A stretch of DNA of 64,000 bases from Hellea sp. (GTDB taxonomy: Bacteria > Pseudomonadota > Alphaproteobacteria > Caulobacterales > Maricaulaceae). A program made the position numbers and the translations under genes. A model generated the notes under the pieces. That model worked only from the letters and a program-made list of their open reading frames with translations. It made no database searches and was not told the DNA's origin. Where the stretch lies: NCBI GenBank assembly GCA_020629545.1, contig JAHDDC010000009.1:1-64000 (forward strand). The letters run 5' to 3'. This document shows, in pieces, positions 18,618-27,997 of the stretch; position 1 is the first letter of the stretch, and each line of letters begins with the position of its first letter.

Positions 18618-18824
18618 ATGACAGATCTTACATATACGATATCAGGTCTTGTAGCTTGCGCCCTTATCGGGGCTTTTGCTTTTTACAAGCATTTCAAAAA
18701 ACATGATGGCTTCAAGGCGCCCATAATCCCGTGGATTATTCCCTGCCTGGCAGCGCTGGCAACCGGGTTTATGTTACTCGTGCACTTGGTCAATATTTTG
18801 GGGATTGAAACGGGACGCCGCTGA
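18618..18824 (+). CDS. Small two-helix membrane protein
   Basis: The 68-aa ORF has an initial hydrophobic helix (TISGLVACALIGAFAFY), a basic loop (KHFKKHDGFK) and a second helix (IIPCLAALATGFMLLVHLVNI). The composition fits a real inner-membrane protein. Family and function are unknown. Confidence 0.6.
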   Translation: MTDLTYTISGLVACALIGAFAFYKHFKKHDGFKAPIIPWIIPCLAALATGFMLLVHLVNILGIETGRR

Positions 18825-18833
18825 GTAGAGTAA

Positions 18834-18877
18834 CCAAGCGCCAATATAGGCGATAAACAATTTCCAGAACCGCCATT
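18834..18877 (-). pseudogene. 44-nt relic of coq4
   Basis: This stretch matches 25838-25882 inside the intact coq4 gene, in the same orientation, with one substitution and one 1-nt gap. In coq4 it encodes the conserved FGNLFIAYIGAW block. No flanking similarity is evident, so it is an isolated fragment left by a duplication or rearrangement. Confidence 0.7.
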
Positions 18878-18935
18878 CAAAGCAGACATGATCTGGTTTA
18901 GCAGCCTGCCTCTTCATATTTGAAAAGTGTACGAA

Positions 18936-20651
18936 TTAGAACAAGCCGAAGAAAGCTTTAGCACCCGAGACATTATCGGTCTCAATAGCGCCTTTTTCGA
19001 TGGCGTCGGCGAAACTGATTTGTCCAACCAGGACACCAATCATCGTTCTTCGGTCGACTGTTATGGCATTGGTTGTTGGATTTGGATGTCCCGCAACTGG
19101 CCGGACGGTCGCGACACCTTTGCGGACAGTTATCATATTGGTTTCATCTTCGCCTTTGAACTTAACAATCCAGCTTTCTTTAACATTGGCACTGTCTTTC
19201 ATATTGACGCGAGGTGTCAGTGCTTCGACCAGTTTGATATTTTCGACGCTCCCCAAAAGTCCGCCCACATCCAGAAGCGGTTTCTGTTTGGAGCGGTCAA
19301 GCTCGTCTCTTAGCATTAGGGCCTCTGTGAGGAGGTAGTTTCTTTGGCTCGTGCTCTCTGAGGCATAGGCGGCGCTGTTGAGCGCGCTGACTAAGATCTC
19401 TTCGGCGTCTTTATCGTCGGGATTGATGATTGTTGCGGCCTGCGCCAATTTTGAAGCCCAGCCAAAGTCGCCTCTGTCATAAGCATCTTTAGCGGCGCTG
19501 AGCATAGCATCTCGACCACCGGCTAGTAACATCAAATTTTCAGCCACTTCATTGGGGGTGGTTTCGATAAGCTCGACAGGATCATCCCCGTACCAACCGC
19601 CAAGGCGGCTGTAGAGACCACGCCAGACATAGCCCATGGTATGATAGTGCCATTGCAGGTCGGGATCATTTTTAAGATGAGCGGGAATCTCAAGATTAGC
19701 TAGCGCTATATCACGAGGCGTACCGCTATTAATGGCGCGCACTACAGAGTCTGTCAGGAACTGGATCATATCGCGGGCATTCATGAGGCTTTTTCTGACG
19801 TCATCCGCGCCCAAAACAGCGCGGCCATGGCCCGGGATCATGGCTTCAGCGGGATAGTCGAGGAACATATCAAGGGAACGAATAAAAGCGTAAGGGTCTC
19901 GGCCCAATTCATTACGCGGCGTTGAGGCATAGGGGCCCGTACCGCCCCAGGCATCACCAACCGCCAGAACTTTGTCATCAGGGAGCCAGATACCATATTC
20001 ATCGTCAATATCGGACGGCGCATTAATAATCTCTATGCGCACACCATCAATGTTGAGCTTCTCGCCGCCCGCCAGTAATTCGCTGGGCGGGAAATAGGTG
20101 GCGCGTCCATCCATTGTTGTAATACCTATTCCTGACCCAACATTATCGGGCAGTAACGGCCCCATCTGATCTACGGCACGTTTGAGGATAAAAGGCATGC
20201 GCGACGACACGGTTTCATTACGGTAACGCTCATAATTGACATGACCGTAAATCGGTATGCTGCCGTCCGTAAATGCAGCGACACCACCTACGTGGTCTCC
20301 GTGGCCATGTGTATAAAATATATGCGTGATAGGCTTATCTGAGATTTTTCGAAAGTCCGCCAGTGCTTTCTCGGCTGGTCCCGTCCACCAACCCGTGTCG
20401 ATCATGATGATACCATTATCAGCCTCAACGAAAGCAAAATTGGAATAGCTATAACCTTGCGCCATATAGACCCGATCGCTCATTTTCACGAGTTGGGGCT
20501 TGGCGAACTTTTCCATATGCTTTGCAAGCTTGGAGTTGACAGCAGGCGTTGGCGCTGCGATCGAAAAATCTGTCTCAGATGTTTCAGTATTTGCTTTACA
20601 CCCAGCCAGAACCAATCCGCCAACGGCGACCATAAAAACCAGTTTTTTCAC
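18936..20651 (-). CDS. MBL-fold alkyl-sulfatase-like lipoprotein
   Basis: I place the start at the GTG at 20651 (VKKLVFMVAVGGLVLAGC), preceded by GGAGG; this gives a lipoprotein with lipobox LAGC. The metallo-beta-lactamase motif THGHGDHVGG sits in the N-terminal half. It is followed by a dimerisation domain (SRLGGWYGDDPVEL) and an SCP2-like C-terminal domain, the architecture of SdsA1/YjcS alkyl sulfatases. It lies 19 nt after the desaturase gene and is probably in the same transcript. Confidence 0.88.
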   Translation of the reverse strand: MKKLVFMVAVGGLVLAGCKANTETSETDFSIAAPTPAVNSKLAKHMEKFAKPQLVKMSDRVYMAQGYSYSNFAFVEADNGIIMIDTGWWTGPAEKALADFRKISDKPITHIFYTHGHGDHVGGVAAFTDGSIPIYGHVNYERYRNETVSSRMPFILKRAVDQMGPLLPDNVGSGIGITTMDGRATYFPPSELLAGGEKLNIDGVRIEIINAPSDIDDEYGIWLPDDKVLAVGDAWGGTGPYASTPRNELGRDPYAFIRSLDMFLDYPAEAMIPGHGRAVLGADDVRKSLMNARDMIQFLTDSVVRAINSGTPRDIALANLEIPAHLKNDPDLQWHYHTMGYVWRGLYSRLGGWYGDDPVELIETTPNEVAENLMLLAGGRDAMLSAAKDAYDRGDFGWASKLAQAATIINPDDKDAEEILVSALNSAAYASESTSQRNYLLTEALMLRDELDRSKQKPLLDVGGLLGSVENIKLVEALTPRVNMKDSANVKESWIVKFKGEDETNMITVRKGVATVRPVAGHPNPTTNAITVDRRTMIGVLVGQISFADAIEKGAIETDNVSGAKAFFGLF

Positions 20652-20670
20652 AATTTCCTCCCCGGAAAAT

Positions 20671-21534
20671 TTACATATTTTTCGGATTAATCCCGAAAGC
20701 CGGAACCATGGCGGGATCATGGCTTAGATGTTCGTCCAGCTTCGAATTCCAGATTTTTCGCATGCGGTAAAAGGGTACAGCCGGATAGAGATGATGCGTT
20801 AGGTGGAAATTCTGATACATCAAAACCGGCGACCACAACCAGTAAGCGCCTTCGCGGTTATTGGTGGCTTTATAAGGGTCTTCTTTTTCAGAAATCGTAT
20901 GGGGTGTATGCGGCAGATAGACAAAAACAATGGCCATAAAAAATATCGATATGCGCTGCGGGATAATCCATAAAACCAGTAACTCCCAGCCATAGCCAGC
21001 GAGCGTAATCCCGCCCCACAAAATGACGGTGAAAATAAACATGAGAACAATATTGCGCTTCTCGCCTGCGGGACGAACTTTCCAAAATTTCAAATATTGC
21101 CACCCATAGGACAGATCCAGAAACGGCCAAACCAGAGGGCGTAAAAAGGCAGGCTTGATTTTAACGATGGCGTCGGCTTTGTCCTCGGGACCATTGGCAT
21201 GACGATGATGTCTGAAATGAATGAAGCGCACGACTTCAAACGGCACAACTGTCGAAAAATAAAACAAGGAGAGCCGCCCGATCCAGTCATTGACGTGTTT
21301 GTTCTGAGACACGGCGCGGTGCAAACCGTCATGGAGCGGTGTAAAGTAAATATAGCCGACAATGCCGTTGATAAAACAGGCGAGCCATATGGAAATCTGT
21401 CCAGAAATCGCCGCATAGCTACTGCCAAGGAGCACCCCAAGGCTTACAACAAACATAATAATAGTGGGCCAGGCATAGCGCGGCGGTTGTCGCAATTGCG
21501 CGAAAAGTTCTTCATTGTTGATCGCATTGGACAT
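20671..21534 (-). CDS. Membrane fatty-acid desaturase
   Basis: The 287-aa integral membrane protein has the three di-iron histidine boxes HDGLH, HFRHHRH and HLTHHLYP, and four or more hydrophobic helices. The family inserts double bonds into, or hydroxylates, acyl chains or carotenoids. The exact substrate is not readable. It is paired with the alkyl-sulfatase-like gene. Confidence 0.88.
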   Translation of the reverse strand: MSNAINNEELFAQLRQPPRYAWPTIIMFVVSLGVLLGSSYAAISGQISIWLACFINGIVGYIYFTPLHDGLHRAVSQNKHVNDWIGRLSLFYFSTVVPFEVVRFIHFRHHRHANGPEDKADAIVKIKPAFLRPLVWPFLDLSYGWQYLKFWKVRPAGEKRNIVLMFIFTVILWGGITLAGYGWELLVLWIIPQRISIFFMAIVFVYLPHTPHTISEKEDPYKATNNREGAYWLWSPVLMYQNFHLTHHLYPAVPFYRMRKIWNSKLDEHLSHDPAMVPAFGINPKNM

Positions 21535-21602
21535 AGCGCTGACTCCTGCTTGATTTCATAGATAATTAAAAATAGGCTGTAAAGCCTATTGGGAGATAAC
21601 GG

Positions 21603-23213
21603 ATGGGATCAAAATTTTTGGCGATTGGATTCGTCGTTGCTATCATTGGGATTGCGGGCTGCACAAAAACCGAGACCCATTCTGCGGCTCCGCCCCAACA
21701 TCCTTTTTTGATGGCCGATAGCGTCTATCCCATGATCCATTTTGATGCGGCACAAACGGATTACACAGAGCTTCCCATGTGGACAGGTACAGAAACCATT
21801 GATCCGTCTCGCATAGCCTTCGCCCCGACAGGGATTGGCAATATCGGGTTTGCTCACCGAACCTATCCCAATGGGGATGAGGTTGTTTTTCTATCTGGAC
21901 CCAGTCACGTCGCCAAATATCGTCTCCCGCCCAAAGGCGGCCTGGAATATATTGACGAGATCACTATTCCGGGATTTGAGCAGCACTATATCTCTCCGGA
22001 AGAGACAGGCGCGCTTGTGGCCGACCTTGATGCTCTTGCCCGCGATGAACCTGCCTTTATCGAACGTGCACAAAAGACCTTACGGGAAAAAGACATAACT
22101 CTGCACAGTTATGCCAGCGGCGTTTACACATTAATGGATAAAGACGGGCATTATTATGCCGGTTACGGCACCAAGCTCATTCGGGTTTCTGATGTGACCA
22201 AGGATGATCCGTCTTCCAAAATCCATATTTCCGGCCGCCGTGATTTACGAGACGATATGCCCAAAGAGCTGAGAGATACCATCAGCCGTTTCATCGGCAT
22301 GAATATCACCTGGGATGGTCATATCGTTGTGGCCTTATCCGGTGCTGTGGCAGTTGTGGATCGAAATATGCGATATGCAAAAGTCGCTCCCATTACTGGC
22401 GAATTTGTCGATAACTCAATTACAGTTGATGATCGAAACGGCATTTATCTGGTAACCGATCAATATATGCGAAAGCTGGTCTGGACGGGCGAGCGGCTCT
22501 CCTTTGATGAAAAAGACGGGGCCTGGAAAGAAGGTTATGACTGGGTCAAAAAACCGACCTCACTGTCTCGCGGTGCGGGAACAACGCCGACCGTCATGGG
22601 GTTTGGAGATGATGACCGGCTGGTGATTATCGCCGATCAGGGTGACCCGGTGAAAGCCGTTGCTTTCTGGCGTGACGAAATCCCGGCCGATGCCCGAACA
22701 GTTGAAGGCGCTCCATCCAAACGTACAGCCGGGCATTACGAACTGACCATTCCCGTTAAATCGACGGTCGAATGGTCGCCCCATGTCAGCGGGTATGGCG
22801 TCATGATGTTTGGGTCTGACTTTCTGGATCCGGTACGTTGGGAGCACGGCTTTGATCTCGTCTCAACCTGCGTCACAAGCGGGCTAACACGGCCCGCCCC
22901 TACAGGGGCTGAGAAATTTCATTGGGACCCTGAGGAGAACCGCTTTGTCGGCGACTGGAGCTATGCCGATAAAGGATTTACCTGGTCACTGGCACCCGTT
23001 TCCGGCGCTTCCAATTCCGTTCATCTCGCTACCATTGAAGACGGCGTTTACAGCTTGACGGGATTTGACTGGAGAACAGGGAAGCCTTTAGGTGAAATCA
23101 CTCTGGGCAAAAGCGTCAAGTTTAACACCTGCGGCGCATTCCACATCCCAATGCCTGACGGGTCGCTTTACATGACGTCATTATTCGGTGGTGTCCGGAT
23201 CATGCCGAGATGA
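21603..23213 (+). CDS. Lipoprotein of unknown function, propeller-like
   Basis: The 536-aa protein starts with a lipoprotein signal (MGSKFLAIGFVVAIIGIAGC) after a GGGAG ribosome site. The rest is rich in short beta motifs such as GHIVVALSGAVAVVDRN and NGIYLVTDQYMRK, compatible with a beta-propeller. I do not recognise the family with certainty. It is divergent from the desaturase gene and convergent with the TetR gene. Confidence 0.75.
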   Translation: MGSKFLAIGFVVAIIGIAGCTKTETHSAAPPQHPFLMADSVYPMIHFDAAQTDYTELPMWTGTETIDPSRIAFAPTGIGNIGFAHRTYPNGDEVVFLSGPSHVAKYRLPPKGGLEYIDEITIPGFEQHYISPEETGALVADLDALARDEPAFIERAQKTLREKDITLHSYASGVYTLMDKDGHYYAGYGTKLIRVSDVTKDDPSSKIHISGRRDLRDDMPKELRDTISRFIGMNITWDGHIVVALSGAVAVVDRNMRYAKVAPITGEFVDNSITVDDRNGIYLVTDQYMRKLVWTGERLSFDEKDGAWKEGYDWVKKPTSLSRGAGTTPTVMGFGDDDRLVIIADQGDPVKAVAFWRDEIPADARTVEGAPSKRTAGHYELTIPVKSTVEWSPHVSGYGVMMFGSDFLDPVRWEHGFDLVSTCVTSGLTRPAPTGAEKFHWDPEENRFVGDWSYADKGFTWSLAPVSGASNSVHLATIEDGVYSLTGFDWRTGKPLGEITLGKSVKFNTCGAFHIPMPDGSLYMTSLFGGVRIMPR

Positions 23214-23831
23214 TTAGGCAAACAGACTAAATAATCTGTCAGACGTTTTCTTATCCAGACTGTGAGAAATCAGACTGAGATATTGCCTGAAAGCCTTACG
23301 TACAGCTCCGGTATTGCGCCCGGTCTCTTGGCCTACTTCCCGCAGATATTCCAAACCAAAGCGAACAATGATGACGGTGTTAACCGACAAATCAGTAAGA
23401 CGATCTTGAGGGTAATTCATATGACCTGCCTCGATCAAAGCTTTGTAGAATTCGACAAATTGAACACGGGTCTCTTCATAAAGCTTGGGAATTTCGCCCA
23501 TAAATCGCTCATTATGCTCGCCATAATCGGCCTGATCCCGATAAAGAAAACGATACTCCCGAAGTTCGTTGGAATAGGCCGCCAAAAATGTACAGAAATC
23601 GTCGACGACCATATCCGCGCCACTTGGCCGGATTTTGGCACGTTCCAACAGGTCTGCCGTAAACTGCTCCGTGATGGCTTCGATCAAATCCTGCTTAGTC
23701 TTGAAATGATACCAAAGATTGCCGCGAGCAATGCCGATTTCACTGGACAGCATTTCAATAGTGACCTTGCCAAAGCCCTGTTCATTAAACAGGCGGCGGG
23801 CCGTCAGCAATATTCTATCTTTGGTTTTTAT
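23214..23831 (-). CDS. TetR family regulator
   Basis: The HTH is VTIEMLSSEIGIARGNLWYHFKTKQDLIEA, followed by a helical ligand domain. The natural N-terminus KTKDRILLTARRLFNEQGF begins upstream of the track's TTG at 23810. The in-frame codon where a start is expected is ATA (23831), 8 nt after GAGGGG; an ATT lies at 23837, and a TGA stop is just upstream. So the start is either a rare codon or a mutated ATG. The gene follows the acyl-CoA ligase by about 20 nt and probably regulates it. Confidence 0.82.
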   Translation of the reverse strand: MKTKDRILLTARRLFNEQGFGKVTIEMLSSEIGIARGNLWYHFKTKQDLIEAITEQFTADLLERAKIRPSGADMVVDDFCTFLAAYSNELREYRFLYRDQADYGEHNERFMGEIPKLYEETRVQFVEFYKALIEAGHMNYPQDRLTDLSVNTVIIVRFGLEYLREVGQETGRNTGAVRKAFRQYLSLISHSLDKKTSDRLFSLFA

Positions 23832-23850
23832 GGCAATTGCCCCTCACTGA

Positions 23851-25482
23851 TCAGAGGTCTTTGTAGTGATCTCCGAACATTTTGCGCAAGGGTTTTTTGT
23901 CAATTTTACCTGTCGCGGTCAGCGGCATATCCTCAATAAAGACCACGTCATCCGGCAGTTGCCATTTGGCGTGTTCTTCGGCAATTTTGGCAATGATGCT
24001 TTCCTTGCTAGGGTTCATACCTTCCTTTTTGACAACGACCAAGAGAGGCCGTTCTTCCCATTTTTTATGGGCGATGCCAATGCAGGCCGCAATTTGGACT
24101 TCTGAGTGACCAACGGCCGTATTCTCGATATCGACTGATGATATCCACTCCCCGCCTGATTTTATTACGTCCTTGGCGCGGTCGGTGATTTGCATGTTTC
24201 CGTGCTCGTCAATATTGGCCACATCACCGGTATCAAACCAGCCCTCGGCATCGAGCGCGCTTTGTTCTGCCTTGTAATATCGCTCTATCACCCATGGGCC
24301 TTTGACCATTAATTTCCCAGATGTCTCACCATCATGCGGCAGGATGTTTCCGTCCTCATCGACAATTTTCATGTCCACGCCAAAGGCTGGTCGGCCCTGC
24401 TTGCAGCGCACCTGCATGCGTTCTTCATAGGACAGATCATCCCAATAAGGCAGTGGTCGGTTCATGGTACCCAGCGGACTCATTTCAGTCATCCCCCAAG
24501 CCTGAATGACGTCCACTTCATAATCGCGTTCAAATCGTTCAAACATGGACCGCGGAACAGCGGACCCACCGATAAAGGTTTCGCGTAAATGTGGCAGCTT
24601 TAATTGATTGGCGTCGAGATAATCGAGAAGCCCTGTCCATACGGTTGGCACGGCACCGGACACTGTACATTTTTCGGCGGTCGCCAATTCATAGACACTT
24701 TTGCCGTCCATATGAGGCCCGGCCATGACGAGCTTGGCGCCGACCATAGGCACCCCAAAAGACAACCCCCAACTATTGGCGTGGAATTGCGGCACGATCA
24801 TAAGAAAGCTGTCTTGCGCGGTAATATTAAAAACGTCGGCCCCGCCAGCTGTCAGGGCGTGAATGATATTTGAACGGTGCGAATAGAGCACGCCTTTCGG
24901 ATTGCCTGTCGTGCCAGAAGTATAGCAAAGGGAGCTGGCGGCATTCTCATCAAATTCCGGCCAGTCATAGTCTTCTGGTTCATCAGCCAGCATATCTTCA
25001 TAACATAATACCGGGATAGAAATATGGGATGTGTCCGGCATGTGTTCTCGGTCGGTTAAAAGGATCAAGCCCTCTAGCTTGGGCAGGCGGTCCAGAACAT
25101 TGGCGATCACAGGCAAGAATGTAATATCCAAACAGATAAAACGGTTCTCAGCGTGATTAACGATGTAATCTATCTGATCCGGGAATAGTCTTGGGTTCAG
25201 TGTATGCGATACCGCCCCCATACCCCCAATGGCGTACCAGCACTCCAAATGGCGCCAGCTATTCCAGGCCATTGTCCCAATAACATCGCCATGTTTTATG
25301 CCGAGCCGATCCAATGCATTGGCGAGTTTTTTGATACGCTGATACAAAGCATAATACCCGATGCGATGTATGCCGCCCTCTACCGTGTTCGTGACCACCT
25401 CTACGTTCGGATGCCAACGGGCCGCATGTTTCATGATGCTGATCAGATTAAATTTCTCAACCTGCATATTTCCTTGGATCAT
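23851..25482 (-). CDS. Fatty-acid CoA ligase (AlkK-like)
   Basis: This is an AMP-forming acyl-CoA synthetase of 543 aa. The P-loop [16 protein letters not shown], the adenylation motif [10 protein letters not shown], the GWFDTGDV core and the C-terminal lysine in [13 protein letters not shown] are intact. The N-terminus ([18 protein letters not shown]) resembles medium-chain AlkK-type ligases. GGAGG precedes the ATG. It likely activates fatty acids for beta-oxidation under TetR control. Confidence 0.93.
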   Translation of the reverse strand: MIQGNMQVEKFNLISIMKHAARWHPNVEVVTNTVEGGIHRIGYYALYQRIKKLANALDRLGIKHGDVIGTMAWNSWRHLECWYAIGGMGAVSHTLNPRLFPDQIDYIVNHAENRFICLDITFLPVIANVLDRLPKLEGLILLTDREHMPDTSHISIPVLCYEDMLADEPEDYDWPEFDENAASSLCYTSGTTGNPKGVLYSHRSNIIHALTAGGADVFNITAQDSFLMIVPQFHANSWGLSFGVPMVGAKLVMAGPHMDGKSVYELATAEKCTVSGAVPTVWTGLLDYLDANQLKLPHLRETFIGGSAVPRSMFERFERDYEVDVIQAWGMTEMSPLGTMNRPLPYWDDLSYEERMQVRCKQGRPAFGVDMKIVDEDGNILPHDGETSGKLMVKGPWVIERYYKAEQSALDAEGWFDTGDVANIDEHGNMQITDRAKDVIKSGGEWISSVDIENTAVGHSEVQIAACIGIAHKKWEERPLLVVVKKEGMNPSKESIIAKIAEEHAKWQLPDDVVFIEDMPLTATGKIDKKPLRKMFGDHYKDL

Positions 25483-25521
25483 AGAGCCTCCTTTGCCTTT
25501 AGGCTATTTAACCTAATCTTG

Positions 25522-25532
25522 GACAGCTTGTC
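25522..25532. promoter_or_regulatory. Possible TetR operator GACAGCTTGTC
   Basis: This palindromic site lies 40 bp upstream of the acyl-CoA ligase start. It differs only at its central base from the pair found between uppP and gltD. The operon's own TetR protein is the obvious candidate; a chance match is possible for a site this short. Confidence 0.4.
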
Positions 25533-25606
25533 TACGAACATCCAGAAAGATGCATTTAATGTCAGGGCTCGGGAAAACGATGAGCCAGTAAAAAGGGTAC
25601 GCGTTA

Positions 25607-26368
25607 TCAAGCGGCTGAGAGCTGCCCCTCATAACCTTCTGCGTGCAGTGCCTTCAGAGCGGCCTTATAGGCGACGGGCTCCGGAATATTCATACGCTGC
25701 CGAGCCTGGGTTAAGGGTTCTCGCAACAGGTCTACAATATCCTCATGCATCAAAGGCAGGCTATTGCGACCATTAAATCTGGCTTCTTTGATGCTGGACA
25801 TGACTTTGGCAGATCGCGGCGCGAGCTTAGCCAGCTCCCAAGCGCCAATATAGGCGATAAACAAATTTCCAAAACCGCCATTATGCCCGTGACTAAACGC
25901 TAAGACCGATGTCTCTCCGAGCTGATCGCGACCATATCCGGTCAGAACATGCAACAGGTCGTGGGTATCGCGCATCCGGCGACCATAAAATTCAAGATCG
26001 TCTTCGAACCGTTCCTGATCGTCCCACCATTTCTCACTCTCTTCGACAAGACCAGCCGCCGATAATCCTTCGCGCTCCATAAACGCGACATAAGCGCGGC
26101 CCACAGTGCCCTCTGGCAGGGCCTTTAAAGTTTCATGATCGTCTAAAATTTCGGGCAATTCCCGCCGCGCATCCATCCGCGCTTTACCGCTGTCAGTCTT
26201 GACGAATGCTGTGAGTTTTCGTGTCGATGAATTCCCGTTAAGGGCGTCCATGATATGGAAAACCTGTTCTGTATCTTCTTTGTCCGCCAGCAAGGCCCGC
26301 ATATGTTTGACAGCTTTCAGCGGTCTCAACTTTGGTGTGCGGCGGCGCTCGTCTATATACGGTTTCAT
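25607..26368 (-). CDS. coq4: Coq4 family ubiquinone biosynthesis protein
   Basis: The 253-aa product has the Coq4 signature RDTHDLLHVLTGYGRDQLGE, the conserved HDxxH...E metal-type motif, followed by GGFGNLFIAYIGAW. Coq4 is thought to act in decarboxylation/hydroxylation of the ubiquinone ring or to organise the biosynthetic complex. I choose the ATG at 26368 (MKPYIDER), which has GAGG just upstream, over the earlier Met codons. A 44-nt copy of its interior is at 18834. Confidence 0.88.
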   Translation of the reverse strand: MKPYIDERRRTPKLRPLKAVKHMRALLADKEDTEQVFHIMDALNGNSSTRKLTAFVKTDSGKARMDARRELPEILDDHETLKALPEGTVGRAYVAFMEREGLSAAGLVEESEKWWDDQERFEDDLEFYGRRMRDTHDLLHVLTGYGRDQLGETSVLAFSHGHNGGFGNLFIAYIGAWELAKLAPRSAKVMSSIKEARFNGRNSLPLMHEDIVDLLREPLTQARQRMNIPEPVAYKAALKALHAEGYEGQLSAA

Positions 26369-26556
26369 GTTATCCTCGATTTTCATCGCTCTTTTATGCC
26401 GATGACATGTGCAGGTCAAAACATAATCCTTGATATCAACTATGCAGAATTGAATTAAAAAGCGTTTAGATTCTGATTCATCACCTTGAACCCTAGAGAT
26501 TATAAATTAAATCTTGAGGGCTGGAAAACATAGATCAAAAAGCAAAGGAAAATCAT

Positions 26557-27987
26557 ATGCGCAAAATTTTGCTGGCATCTGTTCTTGGGGTCGCCTTGAT
26601 TTCGACACCCCTAGCCCTTTCAGAGGGCTTGTTCTCATCACCCAAACTTATTGGACAAAGCAGTGCTCTGACCCTCGACAAAGCCCGGGGCGTTTTGACA
26701 ATGTCGCCCTTGCTTGAGCGCGTCACCCCTGCGGTTGTCAGCATTCGAACAGAGGGAAAAACAACGTCATCCAGAATGCAGAATAAAGAAGCCGAAGAAT
26801 TTTTTGAGCGGTTTTTTGGACAGCCACTTCCGGACTCCGGACCGCAGCGCCGCGGCGGATCCATTGGTTCAGGCGTTATTGTTGACGCATCTAATGGTTA
26901 TGTTTTGACAAATCATCACGTCGTCAATGATTCTGGTGAGATATTTGTGACCCTAAAGGATAAGCGAGAACTGAAAGCCGAACTTGTCGGCGGTGATAAA
27001 AAAACAGACATCGCTATCCTGAAGATTGATAGCGATAATTTGCGCGAAATAGATTTCGCGCCCAGCGATTCAACCCGTGTTGGGGATTACGTCATAGCCA
27101 TCGGAAATCCATTTGGATTTGAACATACGGTCACGTCAGGCATCGTTAGCGGCACAGGTCGCTATATGCAGGGCGGTGATCGGCTTCAGGATATGATACA
27201 AACCGACGCCTCTATTAATCCCGGTAATTCCGGCGGGGCTCTGATCAATTCCAAAGGTGAACTAATCGGCATCAATACGATGATCGTCTCCAGATCCGGC
27301 GGCAATAACGGGATTGGTTTCGCCGTTCCTGTAAAAATAGCCAAAGCGGTTATGAACCAATTAGTGTCTTACGGCGAGGTTCGCCGCGGACGGATTGGCG
27401 TTACCATCAGAGATATTGATCCGGCCTTGCAAGAAGCGATGGGCCTTGGGACTCTCAACGGCGCGCTGGTCAATGATGTTGGTTCCGATAGTCCTGCCGA
27501 AAAGGCCGGGCTGGAATCCGGGGATATTATCATCGGCTTTAATGGCGAAGACATTTTAAATTCCAACGATATACGCAACGCCGTCGGATTGGTTGAACCC
27601 GGGACACGCGCCGATCTGACCTATCTGCGCGACGGACGGCGCCGGACAACCCGCATAACGGTGGAAGTATCTGATGAACCCTCACAGGTCGCCAGCATTG
27701 ACAGCGATACATCATCAAAAACGGAAAGTTTTTCAGGCGCCGAGTTGACCGAAATTCCCGAGGACGTCGAACCCCGGGGCGGTAATGATGGGGTTTATGT
27801 GGCCCGCGTAACTTCGGGTTCCAATGCATCTCGAGCGGGCTTGCGCCGCGGAGATATCATCCGAAAGATTGCCGGACGAAAAGTTTCAAGCCTGGCGGAA
27901 TTTGAAGCGGCTATTGATGGGAAAACCGGACCTTTCGCGCTCAGCGTCGAGAGAAATGGCAGCAATCTGTTCCTGGCCGTACGGTAG
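26557..27987 (+). CDS. Periplasmic HtrA/Do serine protease
   Basis: After a signal peptide (MRKILLASVLGVALISTPLALS) the catalytic triad is clear: TNHHVV, then KTDIAILK, then GNSGGALIN. Two PDZ domains follow (around GSDSPAEKAGLESGDIIIGFNG and GSNASRAGLRRGDIIRKIAG). At 476 aa it is a DegP/MucD-type protease for envelope protein quality control. Confidence 0.94.
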   Translation: MRKILLASVLGVALISTPLALSEGLFSSPKLIGQSSALTLDKARGVLTMSPLLERVTPAVVSIRTEGKTTSSRMQNKEAEEFFERFFGQPLPDSGPQRRGGSIGSGVIVDASNGYVLTNHHVVNDSGEIFVTLKDKRELKAELVGGDKKTDIAILKIDSDNLREIDFAPSDSTRVGDYVIAIGNPFGFEHTVTSGIVSGTGRYMQGGDRLQDMIQTDASINPGNSGGALINSKGELIGINTMIVSRSGGNNGIGFAVPVKIAKAVMNQLVSYGEVRRGRIGVTIRDIDPALQEAMGLGTLNGALVNDVGSDSPAEKAGLESGDIIIGFNGEDILNSNDIRNAVGLVEPGTRADLTYLRDGRRRTTRITVEVSDEPSQVASIDSDTSSKTESFSGAELTEIPEDVEPRGGNDGVYVARVTSGSNASRAGLRRGDIIRKIAGRKVSSLAEFEAAIDGKTGPFALSVERNGSNLFLAVR

Positions 27988-27997
27988 CCTTAGCGCC

